Source of the DNA: a virus
DNA length: 23,197 bases
Reading direction: 5' to 3' (one strand)
IMG/VR virus record: IMGVR_UViG_3300042564_001184
Span: 1-23,197 of that record
How positions within the stretch are numbered: position 1 is the first letter of the stretch; the number at the start of each line of letters is the position of its first letter. A program made the position numbers and the translations under genes. Under the pieces are notes generated by a model. It worked only from the letters and a program-made list of their open reading frames with translations, did no database searches and was not told the origin of the DNA. Of this stretch, positions 4,881 to 11,807 are shown piece by piece.

Positions 4881-5216
4881 CTACTTAGTTAACCACTTAA
4901 CCAAATCTGGATTGTCTTGCATGATCATAATGAATGCGTTCTCGTAAATACCAATAAAGTGGTGCTCCCATTCATCGTATTCCGCCTTTTTCTTTGGCTT
5001 GCTAGAGCCTTCAAGAATCATTCGAGCAGAGTGTAGTACCTCATGTACCAGAGTTACCTTCTGCTTGTCTTCGCTGATATCTGATGCCACAACGATAAGG
5101 TTACCCTGGTCTAGGGTGTATCCGTAAGAGTTGTCATTGAGCATGCCGTCTTCACGAGTGCCACGAAACTCTACATCAAACACTTGTGGACCAATTTTAA
5201 CTGAAGCAATTGTCAT
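4881..5216 (-). CDS. Putative zinc metallopeptidase-like protein
   Basis: A 111-residue protein with VHEVLHSAR at 57-65, an HExxH zinc motif (H58, E59, H62). DEWEHHFIGIYE follows at 81-92, where E84, H85 or H86 could be the third ligand. The layout resembles small phage metallopeptidase-like proteins (ImmA/IrrE or SprT-like). An N-terminal beta-rich part (KIGPQVFDVEFRG, NLIVVAS) precedes the motif. Proteolysis has not been shown for this type in phages, so a regulatory role, for example cutting a repressor, is only possible. Its ATG overlaps the stop of dNMP kinase (ATGA), which places it last in a nucleotide-metabolism operon read from about 7772 leftwards. Confidence 0.65.
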   Translation of the reverse strand: MTIASVKIGPQVFDVEFRGTREDGMLNDNSYGYTLDQGNLIVVASDISEDKQKVTLVHEVLHSARMILEGSSKPKKKAEYDEWEHHFIGIYENAFIMIMQDNPDLVKWLTK

Positions 5217-5758
5217 AGGTATTCCTTAATAATCTTGTCTATCTTGTTGTATAGGTCTTCTTTAGAACCATCATTAACAATTGTACCATCAAACGCATGG
5301 TTGTCAAGTGCGGTTTCAGAGGAGTGCCCATTTATGGCTGATCTTCCAGGCTTAACTATCCTAAGAATGATCCCCTCTCGGCTCTTAATCGCACGATACT
5401 CATTGGGATATCTTACATCTGTCAGAACAGTTTTGTCAAATTTGCCAAGGCTGCCCATTGCCTGGTTTACCCAGAAATCTGGACCAAACATGTCTCTACC
5501 AACCTCAGTCCCCATTACCTGCAACAGCCTTCTGGTCTCTGGGGAAAGCCTCTTGGTCTCTTCCCAGCCCAGCCCATCTACTGCCTGTGCTAGATGGGTT
5601 GACTGAAACTCACCAACAGGGACCCTAGGATTCAGCCTGTAGAGTGCCTGCCTGATGGGATCCGCAAATGCAACTCTGCGATATCCATAGTTTGCAATAA
5701 GGTGTTCTGCTACGGTATCTTTGCCAGATTGGGCATACCCACTAAGACCAATAATCAT
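5213..5758 (-). CDS. Deoxynucleoside monophosphate kinase
   Basis: A 181-residue P-loop kinase. The N-terminus MIIGLSGYAQSGKDTVAEHL has the Walker A segment GYAQSGKDT (7-15), followed by VAFADPIRQALY and LLQVMGTEVGRDMFGPDFWV. The latter is typical of T4 gp1-type phage dNMP kinases, which phosphorylate dNMPs to dNDPs for DNA synthesis. TVLTDVRYPNEYRAIKS carries the conserved DVR. The length fits phage members. It overlaps the genes on both sides by ATGA (5755-5758 and 5213-5216), so the three are translationally coupled. ThyX just upstream in the same operon would supply dTMP for this kinase. Confidence 0.85.
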   Translation of the reverse strand: MIIGLSGYAQSGKDTVAEHLIANYGYRRVAFADPIRQALYRLNPRVPVGEFQSTHLAQAVDGLGWEETKRLSPETRRLLQVMGTEVGRDMFGPDFWVNQAMGSLGKFDKTVLTDVRYPNEYRAIKSREGIILRIVKPGRSAINGHSSETALDNHAFDGTIVNDGSKEDLYNKIDKIIKEYL

Positions 5759-5940
5759 TCTTTAATGTTGCTTCCTCTGTTGATTCCTGCAATGTACCCT
5801 GCCTGGAATGCCTTAATCTCAACTTCAGTAGGCATAACAGATAGGGTAGAAACCCACTTCTCCATATCAATCTTTGCCTTGCGAATGATTGCTGAGAGTT
5901 GTGCCTCCTGCTTACGCTTTTGGTGTCTATTATTACTCAT
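5755..5940 (-). CDS. Small hypothetical basic protein
   Basis: A 61-residue protein with a basic N-terminus (NNRHQKRKQEAQ) and a helical body (LSAIIRKAKIDMEKWV, EVEIKAFQAGYIAGINRGSN). The FQAGYIAGINRG segment is like the short AxxAGxxAG helices of other small phage proteins, and no function follows. It overlaps ThyX by 8 bp and dNMP kinase by 4 bp, so expression is tied to nucleotide metabolism. It could be a small accessory protein of the enzymes beside it (inference). Confidence 0.6.
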   Translation of the reverse strand: MSNNRHQKRKQEAQLSAIIRKAKIDMEKWVSTLSVMPTEVEIKAFQAGYIAGINRGSNIKE

Positions 5941-6625
5941 TGCTTAGTGCCTTAAGTGTCTCTGGGAATACCTGGTGTACTAGGTCCTTAACAGCCTTAG
6001 CATATTCCTGGATTTCAACCTGTGCGTCATGCTCTAGTCGCTGGTCAAGGAACGTCATTACTCCTTGTAGAGATACGGTCCAACGCCAACGGACATACAT
6101 TGCGTATGCTGGTAGGAATAGACGTGCAATCTCTGGTGCCACGTTGTCATTCATAGCCTCGTGGTACAACTTAGTGCCTTCGTCAATAATTCCATTTAGT
6201 TTGTTGGTGTAGAATGCACCACTGCTAAAATGAATTGGATCTCCGCTACCCTGCTTGCTATTCTCTGGCTTAGAACGCCATGACGATGCACTGGGAACGT
6301 AGAACTCTTCCTCTTCTGTGATATATCTACGAGAAGATTCGTTCCATCCGTTCTGGTCATCTACGTGCGTGGAGGCAACTGCGTACTTCCACCACTGTCT
6401 TGCGACAAAGAGCGGTGCGTAAACTTCCATGGTGACTGCTGCGTGGCGGAATGGAGAAGTGTGACCTTCTCTGACAAGGAACTTAATGAGTTTCGAATCT
6501 CGTTCAGTGAATTCGTCACTTTCCTTATCATAACTAACACGAGCAGCGTTAACAACGCTAAGGTCACTTCCAAGAGTGTCAACCAGTCTGACATATCCTT
6601 TATCCAATACATTAATTTGATTCAT
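5933..6625 (-). CDS. thyX: Flavin-dependent thymidylate synthase, variant signature
   Basis: A 230-residue ThyX. It makes dTMP from dUMP with FAD, NADPH and methylene-tetrahydrofolate. The framework VNAARVSYDK (25-34), REGHTSPFRHAAVTMEV (52-68) and ARQWWKY (75-81) followed by WNESSRRY (94-101) identify it. The usual RHRxxSxNxxSxRY motif is altered: RHR is replaced by KYA, and about eight residues (THVDDQNG) are inserted before NESSRRY. I believe this is a form known in phages, but check activity rather than assume it. The C-terminus with LQGVMTFLDQRLEHDAQVEIQEYA is normal. The start overlaps the stop of the small membrane-protein gene at 6612. Confidence 0.9.
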   Translation of the reverse strand: MNQINVLDKGYVRLVDTLGSDLSVVNAARVSYDKESDEFTERDSKLIKFLVREGHTSPFRHAAVTMEVYAPLFVARQWWKYAVASTHVDDQNGWNESSRRYITEEEEFYVPSASSWRSKPENSKQGSGDPIHFSSGAFYTNKLNGIIDEGTKLYHEAMNDNVAPEIARLFLPAYAMYVRWRWTVSLQGVMTFLDQRLEHDAQVEIQEYAKAVKDLVHQVFPETLKALSNE

Positions 6626-6785
6626 CTTTATTCTTTTCTACGAAACGTTTCTCTAACTTCTTAACAATAATTCTATACGAAATTACTGCAACTGTCAACT
6701 CATAAATGGTATTCCAAAAGAAGTCAACTACAATATGGTTTACATCTGTTATCATCCCGACAATGACGGACCAGTCAAACTCCAT
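6612..6785 (-). CDS. Small single-span membrane protein (paralogue of the 7324-7575 product)
   Basis: The 57-residue protein starts at ATG 6785, two bases after the stop of the preceding gene. An N-terminal amphipathic part is followed by a hydrophobic segment (about residues 16-39) and a basic tail KKLEKRFVEKNKDE. It shares the layout and key residues NH-IVVDFFWN of the 7324-7575 product (DHVISEFFWN), then a similarly spaced hydrophobic stretch and a Lys-rich tail. The two are probably diverged paralogues. The stop lies 14 bases inside ThyX. The function is unknown; the topology is compatible with a small holin-like or membrane-anchored scaffold protein, but nothing more can be said. Confidence 0.6.
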   Translation of the reverse strand: MEFDWSVIVGMITDVNHIVVDFFWNTIYELTVAVISYRIIVKKLEKRFVEKNKDESN

Positions 6786-6786
6786 G

Positions 6787-7008
6787 CTACTCTGTGTCTC
6801 TTGATAGCGGATCGTACAGTTCGTGCAACCTTGTAATCACATGCTTAATGTAATAGGCATAATACGGATCTTCGGTAGCGACAGCAAAGTGCTCTTTTTC
6901 AAACTCTTCAAGAAGTTCTTCGTATGCCTGCATCTTTCCCTCATTGACAAGAATCTGAATAACCACCTGCTGTTCGGGTGTCATGTCTTCAATAGATATC
7001 TTTGGCAC
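6787..7008 (-). CDS. Small hypothetical protein
   Basis: This 73-residue protein is read from a GTG at 7008, just behind the GroES stop. It is acidic and helical: PEQQVVIQILVNEGKMQAYEELLEEFEKEHF, then YYAYYIKHVITRLHELYDPL. No domain is recognised. Gene spacing of one base on each side places it in the GroES-ThyX operon. The ribosome-binding site is weak, so GTG initiation probably depends on translation of GroES. Confidence 0.55.
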   Translation of the reverse strand: MPKISIEDMTPEQQVVIQILVNEGKMQAYEELLEEFEKEHFAVATEDPYYAYYIKHVITRLHELYDPLSRDTE

Positions 7009-7009
7009 T

Positions 7010-7321
7010 TTATTTAGCCGTCATGTCTACGTGACCGACAACAGCAAAGATGTCTCGGTATGGCAAAATTATCAAGTTCTCACCCTGATGCTCGATCTCT
7101 GTCCCAGCGTACTTAGAATAGATAACCCTATCGCCTACGTTTAGATCGATTGTCATTTTTGTTCCGTCAGCAAAAGTGGCACCATTGCCTACGGCAACAA
7201 CCAAACCCTCTGTAGGCTTTTCCTTTGTTAGCGTTGAAATGATAAGACCAGATGAAGTTGTTTTCTCTGTCTCCTCAATTGGCTTTATAACTACCTTGTC
7301 TTCAAGTGGTTTAATGCTCAT
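7010..7321 (-). CDS. groES: GroES-type co-chaperonin
   Basis: A 103-residue Cpn10. MSIKPLEDKVVIKPIEETEKTTSSGLIIS is the classic N-terminal barrel with the mobile loop around residues 16-31, whose GLII segment docks on GroEL. VGDRVIYSKYAGTEIEHQGENLIIL and the final DIFAVVG complete the fold. It would cap host GroEL to fold phage proteins; no GroEL is in the window. T4 gp31 is a functional precedent, but this sequence is a bacterial-type GroES, so it was probably acquired from a host. It is followed by a small gene with a one-base gap. Confidence 0.9.
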   Translation of the reverse strand: MSIKPLEDKVVIKPIEETEKTTSSGLIISTLTKEKPTEGLVVAVGNGATFADGTKMTIDLNVGDRVIYSKYAGTEIEHQGENLIILPYRDIFAVVGHVDMTAK

Positions 7322-7323
7322 AT

Positions 7324-7575
7324 TTAGTACTCGTCTTTCTGGTGTGTTACACCGTGCTTATCGTCAATATATTTGTGGATCTTGCGTAGGGCAATTGCCT
7401 TTGACACGGCAAAACCCACCAATAGGAATACGGCATTCCAGAAAAACTCTGATATTACGTGGTCTAGTCCAAACATTACTTCCATAAGACCATCCATAGA
7501 GAATTCTCCATGTGCATGTTCGTCCGTATGCTCTTCTAGTTCTGTCTTGATTACAGAATAAACCTTGTTAATCAT
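7324..7575 (-). CDS. Small membrane protein with acidic N-terminus
   Basis: An 83-residue protein. The N-terminus is acidic (TELEEHTDEHAHGE). Residues about 34-63 form an amphipathic then hydrophobic segment (DHVISEFFWNAVFLLVGFAVSKAIAL), followed by a basic tail RKIHKYIDDKHGVTHQKDE. DHVISEFFWN and the spacing of the later Ser, Ile and Lys residues match the 6612-6785 product, so the two appear to be related. The ATG overlaps the stop of the gene before it (ATGA). The topology is one transmembrane helix with the C-terminus probably inside. The role is unknown. Confidence 0.6.
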   Translation of the reverse strand: MINKVYSVIKTELEEHTDEHAHGEFSMDGLMEVMFGLDHVISEFFWNAVFLLVGFAVSKAIALRKIHKYIDDKHGVTHQKDEY

Positions 7576-7772
7576 TGTTTTCCTTTACGTAGAATTTCTA
7601 TGGCTCTGTTGAGACCTGTCGTATAGTCAATTATACCCAAGTCTACTTCCTTAGTCAATAGTTTAATGAATACTTTTCTTGTTTCGTTTACCGCTTTTTT
7701 GCGACCAGTGTCAAACCCATCGTTCCAGGCTTGAGTCTTGATCTTTTCTAGTTTTGATTTTGATATAAACAT
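7572..7772 (-). CDS. Small hypothetical basic protein
   Basis: A 66-residue, Lys/Arg-rich protein (MFISKSKLEKIKTQAWNDGF, DTGRKKAVNETRKVFIKLL) ending in LNRAIEILRKGKQ. The AWNDGFDTGRKKAV stretch is another of the small AxxxGfxxGr helices that recur in this window. A clear ribosome-binding site (GGAGAGG) lies two bases before the ATG. It is the first protein gene after tRNA-Gln and the likely head of the GroES-ThyX-dNMP kinase operon. No separate promoter is visible between the tRNA and its start, so transcription may continue from the tRNA genes. Confidence 0.55.
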   Translation of the reverse strand: MFISKSKLEKIKTQAWNDGFDTGRKKAVNETRKVFIKLLTKEVDLGIIDYTTGLNRAIEILRKGKQ

Positions 7773-7785
7773 ACCTCTCCTATCG

Positions 7786-7857
7786 CTCCCCCACCTAGAC
7801 TCGAACTAAGAATGACGGTACCAAAAACCGTAGTGTTGCCAATTACACCAAAGGGGA
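7786..7857 (-). tRNA. tRNA-Gln (anticodon UUG)
   Basis: A 72-nt cloverleaf. The anticodon arm ACGGT-TTTTGGT-ACCGT is perfect and gives UUG, decoding CAA. The D stem is GTGT/ACAC and the T arm CTTAG-TTCGAGT-CTAGG. The acceptor TCCCCTT/TGGGGGA has a U-U mismatch at the inner pair and a U-G. CCA is not encoded. It lies four bases from tRNA-Glu. Confidence 0.88.
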
Positions 7858-7861
7858 TTAG

Positions 7862-7933
7862 CAGTCCCAAGGGGAGTCGAACCCCTCCTATCGCCGTGAA
7901 AGGGCGACGTTCTAACCGATAAACTATGGGACC
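7862..7933 (-). tRNA. tRNA-Glu (anticodon UUC)
   Basis: A 72-nt cloverleaf with anticodon arm TCGCC-CTTTCAC-GGCGA (UUC, decoding GAA), T arm AGGGG-TTCGACT-CCCCT and acceptor GGTCCCA/TGGGACT with a terminal G-U. CCA is not encoded. It follows the terminator at 7934-7988, so the pair probably needs leaky termination or a promoter not recognised here. Confidence 0.9.
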
Positions 7934-7988
7934 AAAAAGGAACCCCCACTGTGAAATCGTTCTTATGAGTGATGCTTGTGGAGGTTCC
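7934..7988 (-). terminator. Intrinsic terminator after GDP-mannose dehydratase gene
   Basis: On the minus strand, GGAACCTCCAC (7978-7988) can pair with GTGGGGGTTCC (7939-7949) with one mismatch, followed directly by TTTTT. The loop is 28 bases, longer than usual. It lies 37 bp after the stop of the 8026-9060 gene and just upstream of tRNA-Glu. Confidence 0.7.
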
Positions 7989-8025
7989 CTATACTATTGT
8001 ACCAGGGGTGAGCGTGAGAGTCAAG

Positions 8026-9060
8026 TTATTCTGCAGAATAATTTGGAAAGATCTTTGGGGTGTTTTCACACATGTCTTCTACTAAGTCTGTAAATGATCG
8101 CTTACGGAACCATCCCAATTGGGTCTCAGCCTTGCCAGGATCGCCTAGAAGGGTCTCAACTTCTGCAGGTCTAAAGAACCTAGGGTTAATCTTTACGATA
8201 GTCTTGCCAGTGTTTTTGTCAATGCCAATCTCGTCTACCCCAGTGCCATGCCACTCAATATCAAAGCCAAAATACTTAGATGCAATATTTACGAAGTCAC
8301 GGACGGAGTGCTGTTCACCTGTAGCAATAACGAAGTCATCTGGTTCATCAGCCTGAAGCATCAGCCACATAGCGTATACGTAGTCCTTGGCGTGACCCCA
8401 GTCACGAAGTGCGTCTATATTGCCAAGTTCCAGGGTGTCCATAGTACCCTCTTTAATGGCATTAAGAGACAAAACAATCTTGCTTGTCACAAAGTTTGCT
8501 CCACGTCTAGGTGACTCGTGGTTAAATAGAATTCCACTGGTAGCAAACATACCATAGGATTCACGATAGTTCTTTGTAATCCAGTGACCGTACAACTTTG
8601 CTACACCGTACGGAGATCTTGGGTAGAATGCAGTGGTCTCCTTTTGTGGGACTTCCTGTACCTTTCCAAACATCTCAGAGGTGGATGCCTGATAAAACCT
8701 TGTCTTATCTGTTAGTCCAGCACTTCTAATACCCTCAAGGATTCTTAAGACTCCAACTCCGTCTGCCTCTGCTGTGAACTCTGGTGTATCGAATGATACC
8801 TGTACATGGCTCTGTGCACCAAGGTTGTACACTTCATCTGGCTCAACAAGTTTAATAAGATTAGCAATAGATGCCGAATCGGTAAGATCTCCTTGGTGAA
8901 GGAATAGATTGTCATTGCTTAAAATACTTTTAAGTCTAATTAGGTTGTCCGTGGATGATCGTCTTACGATACCGTGCACCTGGTAGCCAATGTTAAGAAG
9001 TAGTTCTGCTAGGTATGAACCATCCTGACCAGTTATGCCAGTAATAATTGCTTTTTTCAT
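8026..9060 (-). CDS. gmd: GDP-mannose 4,6-dehydratase
   Basis: A 344-residue short-chain dehydrogenase of the GMD family. It converts GDP-D-mannose to GDP-4-keto-6-deoxy-D-mannose, the precursor of GDP-fucose, rhamnose and related sugars. [16 protein letters not shown] (7-22) is the NADP(H) loop. ASTSEMFG (125-132) supplies T127 and E129, and [10 protein letters not shown] (146-155) supplies catalytic Y151 and K155, each offset by five from the E. coli enzyme. [17 protein letters not shown] and [14 protein letters not shown] are also typical. The length is normal. The upstream gene ends 2 bp before. No partner epimerase/reductase is in the window, so the final sugar is unknown. It may feed the phage glycosyltransferases or alter host surface sugars (inference). 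Confidence 0.95.
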   Translation of the reverse strand: MKKAIITGITGQDGSYLAELLLNIGYQVHGIVRRSSTDNLIRLKSILSNDNLFLHQGDLTDSASIANLIKLVEPDEVYNLGAQSHVQVSFDTPEFTAEADGVGVLRILEGIRSAGLTDKTRFYQASTSEMFGKVQEVPQKETTAFYPRSPYGVAKLYGHWITKNYRESYGMFATSGILFNHESPRRGANFVTSKIVLSLNAIKEGTMDTLELGNIDALRDWGHAKDYVYAMWLMLQADEPDDFVIATGEQHSVRDFVNIASKYFGFDIEWHGTGVDEIGIDKNTGKTIVKINPRFFRPAEVETLLGDPGKAETQLGWFRKRSFTDLVEDMCENTPKIFPNYSAE

Positions 9061-9062
9061 TG

Positions 9063-9857
9063 TTAGTCTTTCCAGATAACGTCAATTGAGGTTGGCTTGG
9101 TGTAGTCCTTACCAAACTCAGCAAACACTGACTTATCTTTCATACGGTTAACAATGCCACGAGACCAGGAGAATCCTGCGTCTCCACCCCAAGCAAGCCA
9201 CATGATGTAGCCATTAGATGGGTTAGCCTGGCTTCCCCAGTCCTTGCCCTTCTTATCTACCTCGTGACGTGAGAAATATGAGTACATACGCTTTACAGTA
9301 CTGAGCGAGAGTGTCTCTCCATTAGCCAACTGTCTAGCCCTAGTCCATCCAACTGCAGTTCCTGCTCCAGTGGCTTTGCCGTCTTCCTTGAACTTAATAG
9401 CACGACGAGCAGCAGACCTGGCACCAGCAGGAGGAGAGTAGCCCTCAGCCTTGTCCATATACTTTTCATCTTCATCCTCTTCTGCAATCTCGATATCAAC
9501 GATTATTGCGTCATTATAAAGCATACCGATTGAGTATGCGGTAGGACAGAACTTTCCATCCTCTTCTTGTTCAAACATTCTTACTGCCATGGCAGGATTC
9601 TCTGGAGTAGATTCAATGGCGTACTCTGTGCCTGGTGTGCCGTATGTACCACCCTCGGTCATGATGTGCTCTACTTGACCAACTACGATGCCCTCTGACG
9701 TTCCGCCCATTACATAGTCGCCCTCAGAGATTGGGCGATCTGCTTTTGCTACTGGAATGCAGTTAGGAACCATTGCACCTCCGTCGCCTGGCTTCATGCC
9801 ACGCTGAACGTAGCCATCCCAGCATGGGGCTTGCTTGTTTGTCATCTCGTTGTCCAT
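9063..9857 (-). CDS. Virion-associated-type protein with head-morphogenesis-like C-terminus
   Basis: A 264-residue protein. The N-terminal half ([16 protein letters not shown], then a beta-rich [20 protein letters not shown]) looks like a small barrel. The C-terminal half has [50 protein letters not shown] and [12 protein letters not shown], a conserved helical module I associate with phage head-protease or head-associated open reading frames (often next to prohead genes) and with toxin-like phage proteins. No catalytic residues can be named. The start ATG overlaps the stop of the Dps-like gene (TAATG), and an ATG four codons later is an alternative start. It shares an operon with a ferritin and a nucleotide-sugar enzyme, so a structural role is uncertain. 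Confidence 0.6.
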   Translation of the reverse strand: MDNEMTNKQAPCWDGYVQRGMKPGDGGAMVPNCIPVAKADRPISEGDYVMGGTSEGIVVGQVEHIMTEGGTYGTPGTEYAIESTPENPAMAVRMFEQEEDGKFCPTAYSIGMLYNDAIIVDIEIAEEDEDEKYMDKAEGYSPPAGARSAARRAIKFKEDGKATGAGTAVGWTRARQLANGETLSLSTVKRMYSYFSRHEVDKKGKDWGSQANPSNGYIMWLAWGGDAGFSWSRGIVNRMKDKSVFAEFGKDYTKPTSIDVIWKD

Positions 9858-10306
9858 TAGTCCATCTCCTCTGTTTCCATGCTTACACGAATCTGCCAGC
9901 AGAACTTTTGAGATACAGCCTGACGTGCAGACAGGAAGTCAACTAGCCCATTCTCTCTGGCTGTAGTTGCAGTTGTAATTGCATCCTTTAGGTCTTCTAT
10001 GTGCTTCTCAATCGACATATAAAGATCGGCAAGCATTGGCTGAGGGTCCCCAACAAGTACAGGCTCTGGCATGGACGACATGTCGAAGAAGTCTGCTAGT
10101 CTGTATGGTGCATAAGTCTTAAAAATTCGTAGCCACTCTGCGTAGGTGTCTGTTGCTTCTTCATAATCTTCATAGATCTCTGAGAAAAAGTCGTGGAATT
10201 GCTTAAAGTCGTCTGACTCCACGTTCCAGTGGTATCCGTGTGCCCTAAACTTGAGAGCAATATTGTCTGCAAGAAGTTGCTTTAGTTGTGAGATTAGTTG
10301 TTCCAT
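9857..10306 (-). CDS. Dps-like ferritin
   Basis: A 149-residue protein of the Dps/ferritin-like superfamily. LKFRAHGYHWNV (18-29) and FHDFFSEIYEDYEEATDTYAEWL (37-59) correspond to the ferroxidase-centre helices. H26, H38, D53 and E57 match H51, H63, D78 and E82 of E. coli Dps; the D67 position is Ser 42, with E43 beside it. Dps proteins bind and oxidise iron and shield DNA from oxidative damage in a 12-subunit shell. The C-terminal half is divergent and ends METEEMD. The start is 7 nt behind a TATAAT box, near-leaderless. Its iron chemistry may be weaker because of the D67 change. Phage Dps could protect DNA during lysis (inference). Confidence 0.8.
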   Translation of the reverse strand: MEQLISQLKQLLADNIALKFRAHGYHWNVESDDFKQFHDFFSEIYEDYEEATDTYAEWLRIFKTYAPYRLADFFDMSSMPEPVLVGDPQPMLADLYMSIEKHIEDLKDAITTATTARENGLVDFLSARQAVSQKFCWQIRVSMETEEMD

Positions 10307-10319
10307 GGGTTTAATTATA
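10307..10319 (-). promoter_or_regulatory. -10 box for the Dps-like gene
   Basis: TATAAT on the minus strand (10314-10319) is followed by seven bases (TAAACCC) and the ATG at 10306. There is no Shine-Dalgarno sequence, so a leaderless or nearly leaderless mRNA is expected. The -35 is weak. Confidence 0.5.
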
Positions 10320-10339
10320 CCATAGTCTATGAGAGGTGA

Positions 10340-10366
10340 TATAATGGTTATGAAGAAAAGAGAGCC
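10340..10366 (+). promoter_or_regulatory. -10 box with short SD leader for the divergent glycosyltransferase gene
   Basis: TATAAT at 10340-10345 points right. Transcription from about 10352 would leave a leader of some 15 nt holding AAAAGAGAG, which can serve as ribosome-binding site for the ATG at 10367. This unit therefore differs from the leaderless genes. An ATG at 10350 is out of frame with the gene. Confidence 0.5.
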
Positions 10367-11101
10367 ATGTCAAAGCCAACAATCCTTGTTTATTCTGTTA
10401 TCAGAAATGAATCACGGTACATAGACCGATACTACGACCAGGTAAAGGAGATTGTATCTACCTTTCCAGGGTATAACTTTATCCTATCTATCTATGAAAA
10501 CGACTCCACAGATGATACCGTCGAAAAGATCCAGTCCAAAGATTGGTCATTTCTTAAGGACTTCTCGTTTATCTCTGAAAAACTAATGACAAACAACTAT
10601 GGCTCTGTAAAGTCCAAGGACAGAGTGAAGAACTTATCTATTGCAAGAAACAAGGCTATAGAGGTGCCTGGCTTTTTAGAAAGATCTGATTACGTAATGA
10701 TGATCGAATCAGATATGAGGTTTGACATGGACACCGTAAGGCAAATCCTAGAGTTTAAAAACCTAGAGCCAGACTTTGACATTGTGTCTGGTCTAACAGT
10801 CAACAACCATCCCATCTATGATAGTTGGGCTACTCGCAAGGGACCAAGGTTCACCAGTCACGAAGAGGTTAGGAAGTTTGACGTCACATCTAAGCCCTAT
10901 GATTGGTACTATGCAACATCTAATGGCATCTGCCTATACCGTGCACAGCCATTTAAGGATGGAGTTAGGTATGGATACATAAACCCAGTCACAAATAAGT
11001 TTGATTGTGACACTGTGGTTGTTTGTCAGAACTTCCACGCTGCTGGTTTTGATAAGGTATACATCATTCATACCGCTAAAATATATCACGAAGACTTTTA
11101 G
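10367..11101 (+). CDS. Glycosyltransferase (GT-A, CAP59-like mannosyltransferase family)
   Basis: A 244-residue protein. VIRNESRYIDRYYDQ (11-25), then SIYENDSTDDTVEKI (41-55) with a nucleotide-sugar-binding loop, and LSIARNKAIEV (90-100). YVMMIESDMRFDMDTV (109-124) contains the ESDM metal-binding stretch and follows the same order as CAP59/alpha-1,3-mannosyltransferase-like enzymes (GT69). KFDVTSKPYDWYYATSNGICLYRA and VVVCQNFHAAGFDKVYII complete the domain. It has no membrane anchor and is expected to act in the cytosol. It is a single plus-strand gene between two minus-strand operons, with its own promoter and a terminator, like an inserted moron. The sugar donor is unknown; a GDP-sugar made by GMD is one possibility. 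Confidence 0.8.
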   Translation: MSKPTILVYSVIRNESRYIDRYYDQVKEIVSTFPGYNFILSIYENDSTDDTVEKIQSKDWSFLKDFSFISEKLMTNNYGSVKSKDRVKNLSIARNKAIEVPGFLERSDYVMMIESDMRFDMDTVRQILEFKNLEPDFDIVSGLTVNNHPIYDSWATRKGPRFTSHEEVRKFDVTSKPYDWYYATSNGICLYRAQPFKDGVRYGYINPVTNKFDCDTVVVCQNFHAAGFDKVYIIHTAKIYHEDF

Positions 11102-11104
11102 GTA

Positions 11105-11138
11105 AAAGAAAAGCCAGGGTTTCCCCTGGCTATCTTTT
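11105..11138. terminator. Bidirectional intrinsic terminator between convergent genes
   Basis: AGCCAGGG-TTTC-CCCTGGCT (11112-11131) is a perfect 8-bp stem followed by ATCTTTTT on the plus strand. On the minus strand it is followed by TTTCTTTT. It lies between the stop of the glycosyltransferase (11101) and the convergent stop at 11147. Confidence 0.88.
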
Positions 11139-11146
11139 TGCTCTGA

Positions 11147-11446
11147 CTACTTCTTTGGTGTAGTCTTCTTTGCAGCAGGTGCCTTAGCAGTGGTAGCAGG
11201 CTTCTTTGCTGGAGCCTTTACCACCTTAACATCCTTTAGTGCCTCTGCAACCTCTTCTACAGGTGGCAGTGTTCTACCAAACGCTGGGTCCTTTGGGTTT
11301 ACGTAACGTAGTGCTACTGGAACCAAAGCAGCCAATAGAGAGTACAACAGATCCTCTAGTGGCACACCTGCTAGGTATAGTGCAAGACCAGCACCAAGGA
11401 CCGATCGTCCGTATGATGCCAAGAGTGCCTTTAGTTGTGTGTTCAT
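11147..11446 (-). CDS. Small holin-like membrane protein with Lys/Ala/Pro tail
   Basis: A 99-residue protein. Two hydrophobic stretches (about residues 13-27 and 31-48: SVLGAGLALYLAGV, LLYSLLAALVPVALRYV) form a hairpin. A Pro-acidic linker follows (PPVEEVAEAL), then a basic low-complexity tail (KAPAKKPATTAKAPAAKK). The shape is like small phage holin or antiholin proteins with a charged tail. The tail is also like histone H1, but that is composition only. The ATG is preceded by AAGGAG. The gene ends before the terminator at 11105-11138 and is last in its operon. It could be the holin for one of the endolysins; a second candidate is at 22695-22952. Confidence 0.55.
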   Translation of the reverse strand: MNTQLKALLASYGRSVLGAGLALYLAGVPLEDLLYSLLAALVPVALRYVNPKDPAFGRTLPPVEEVAEALKDVKVVKAPAKKPATTAKAPAAKKTTPKK

Positions 11447-11447
11447 T

Positions 11448-11807
11448 TTATTTCTCCTTGTTATTGTCTGGCAACATTTTGAATAGTTCTTTTAACGATT
11501 CATCAATTGCCTTTTTGTTATCGTATTTTTCTTTCAATACGAGAATTGTGCTCTGGACATTATCAATATAGTTAAACGCCCATTCACGAGAATCGGACAG
11601 GAACTTGATGAACCCATCTCCCTGCTCAGTGGAATCTTGCCTTGTTGCATGTAGAGATATCAGATCTTCCAAGGCACCTCTTTGTATGTGAAGTTCTATA
11701 ATTGCCTTCACCATTCTTCTGTTTTTGAAAAATAGGAAAGATGCGATCCCAGTAGAGACCAAACCTATAAAGCCAATAAGAATAAAGGCTATGATGTCAT
11801 ATCTCAT
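11448..11807 (-). CDS. Hypothetical protein with one N-terminal membrane helix
   Basis: A 119-residue protein. Residues 6-27 (IAFILIGFIGLVSTGIASFLFF) are a transmembrane helix followed by KNRR, predicting the C-terminus inside. The soluble rest is helical with coiled-coil tendency (NRRMVKAIIELHIQ, ATRQDSTEQGDGFIKFL). No enzyme motif is seen. The ATG overlaps the stop of the previous gene (ATGA), and its 3' end is spaced two bases from the holin-like gene, consistent with a small membrane-protein operon. A Rz-like or membrane-anchor role is conceivable but unproven. Confidence 0.5.
   Translation of the reverse strand: MRYDIIAFILIGFIGLVSTGIASFLFFKNRRMVKAIIELHIQRGALEDLISLHATRQDSTEQGDGFIKFLSDSREWAFNYIDNVQSTILVLKEKYDNKKAIDESLKELFKMLPDNNKEK

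Noticed and set aside
6361-6612. Minus-strand reading inside ThyX
   Set aside because: It is in another frame of the well-supported ThyX gene and has no own features.
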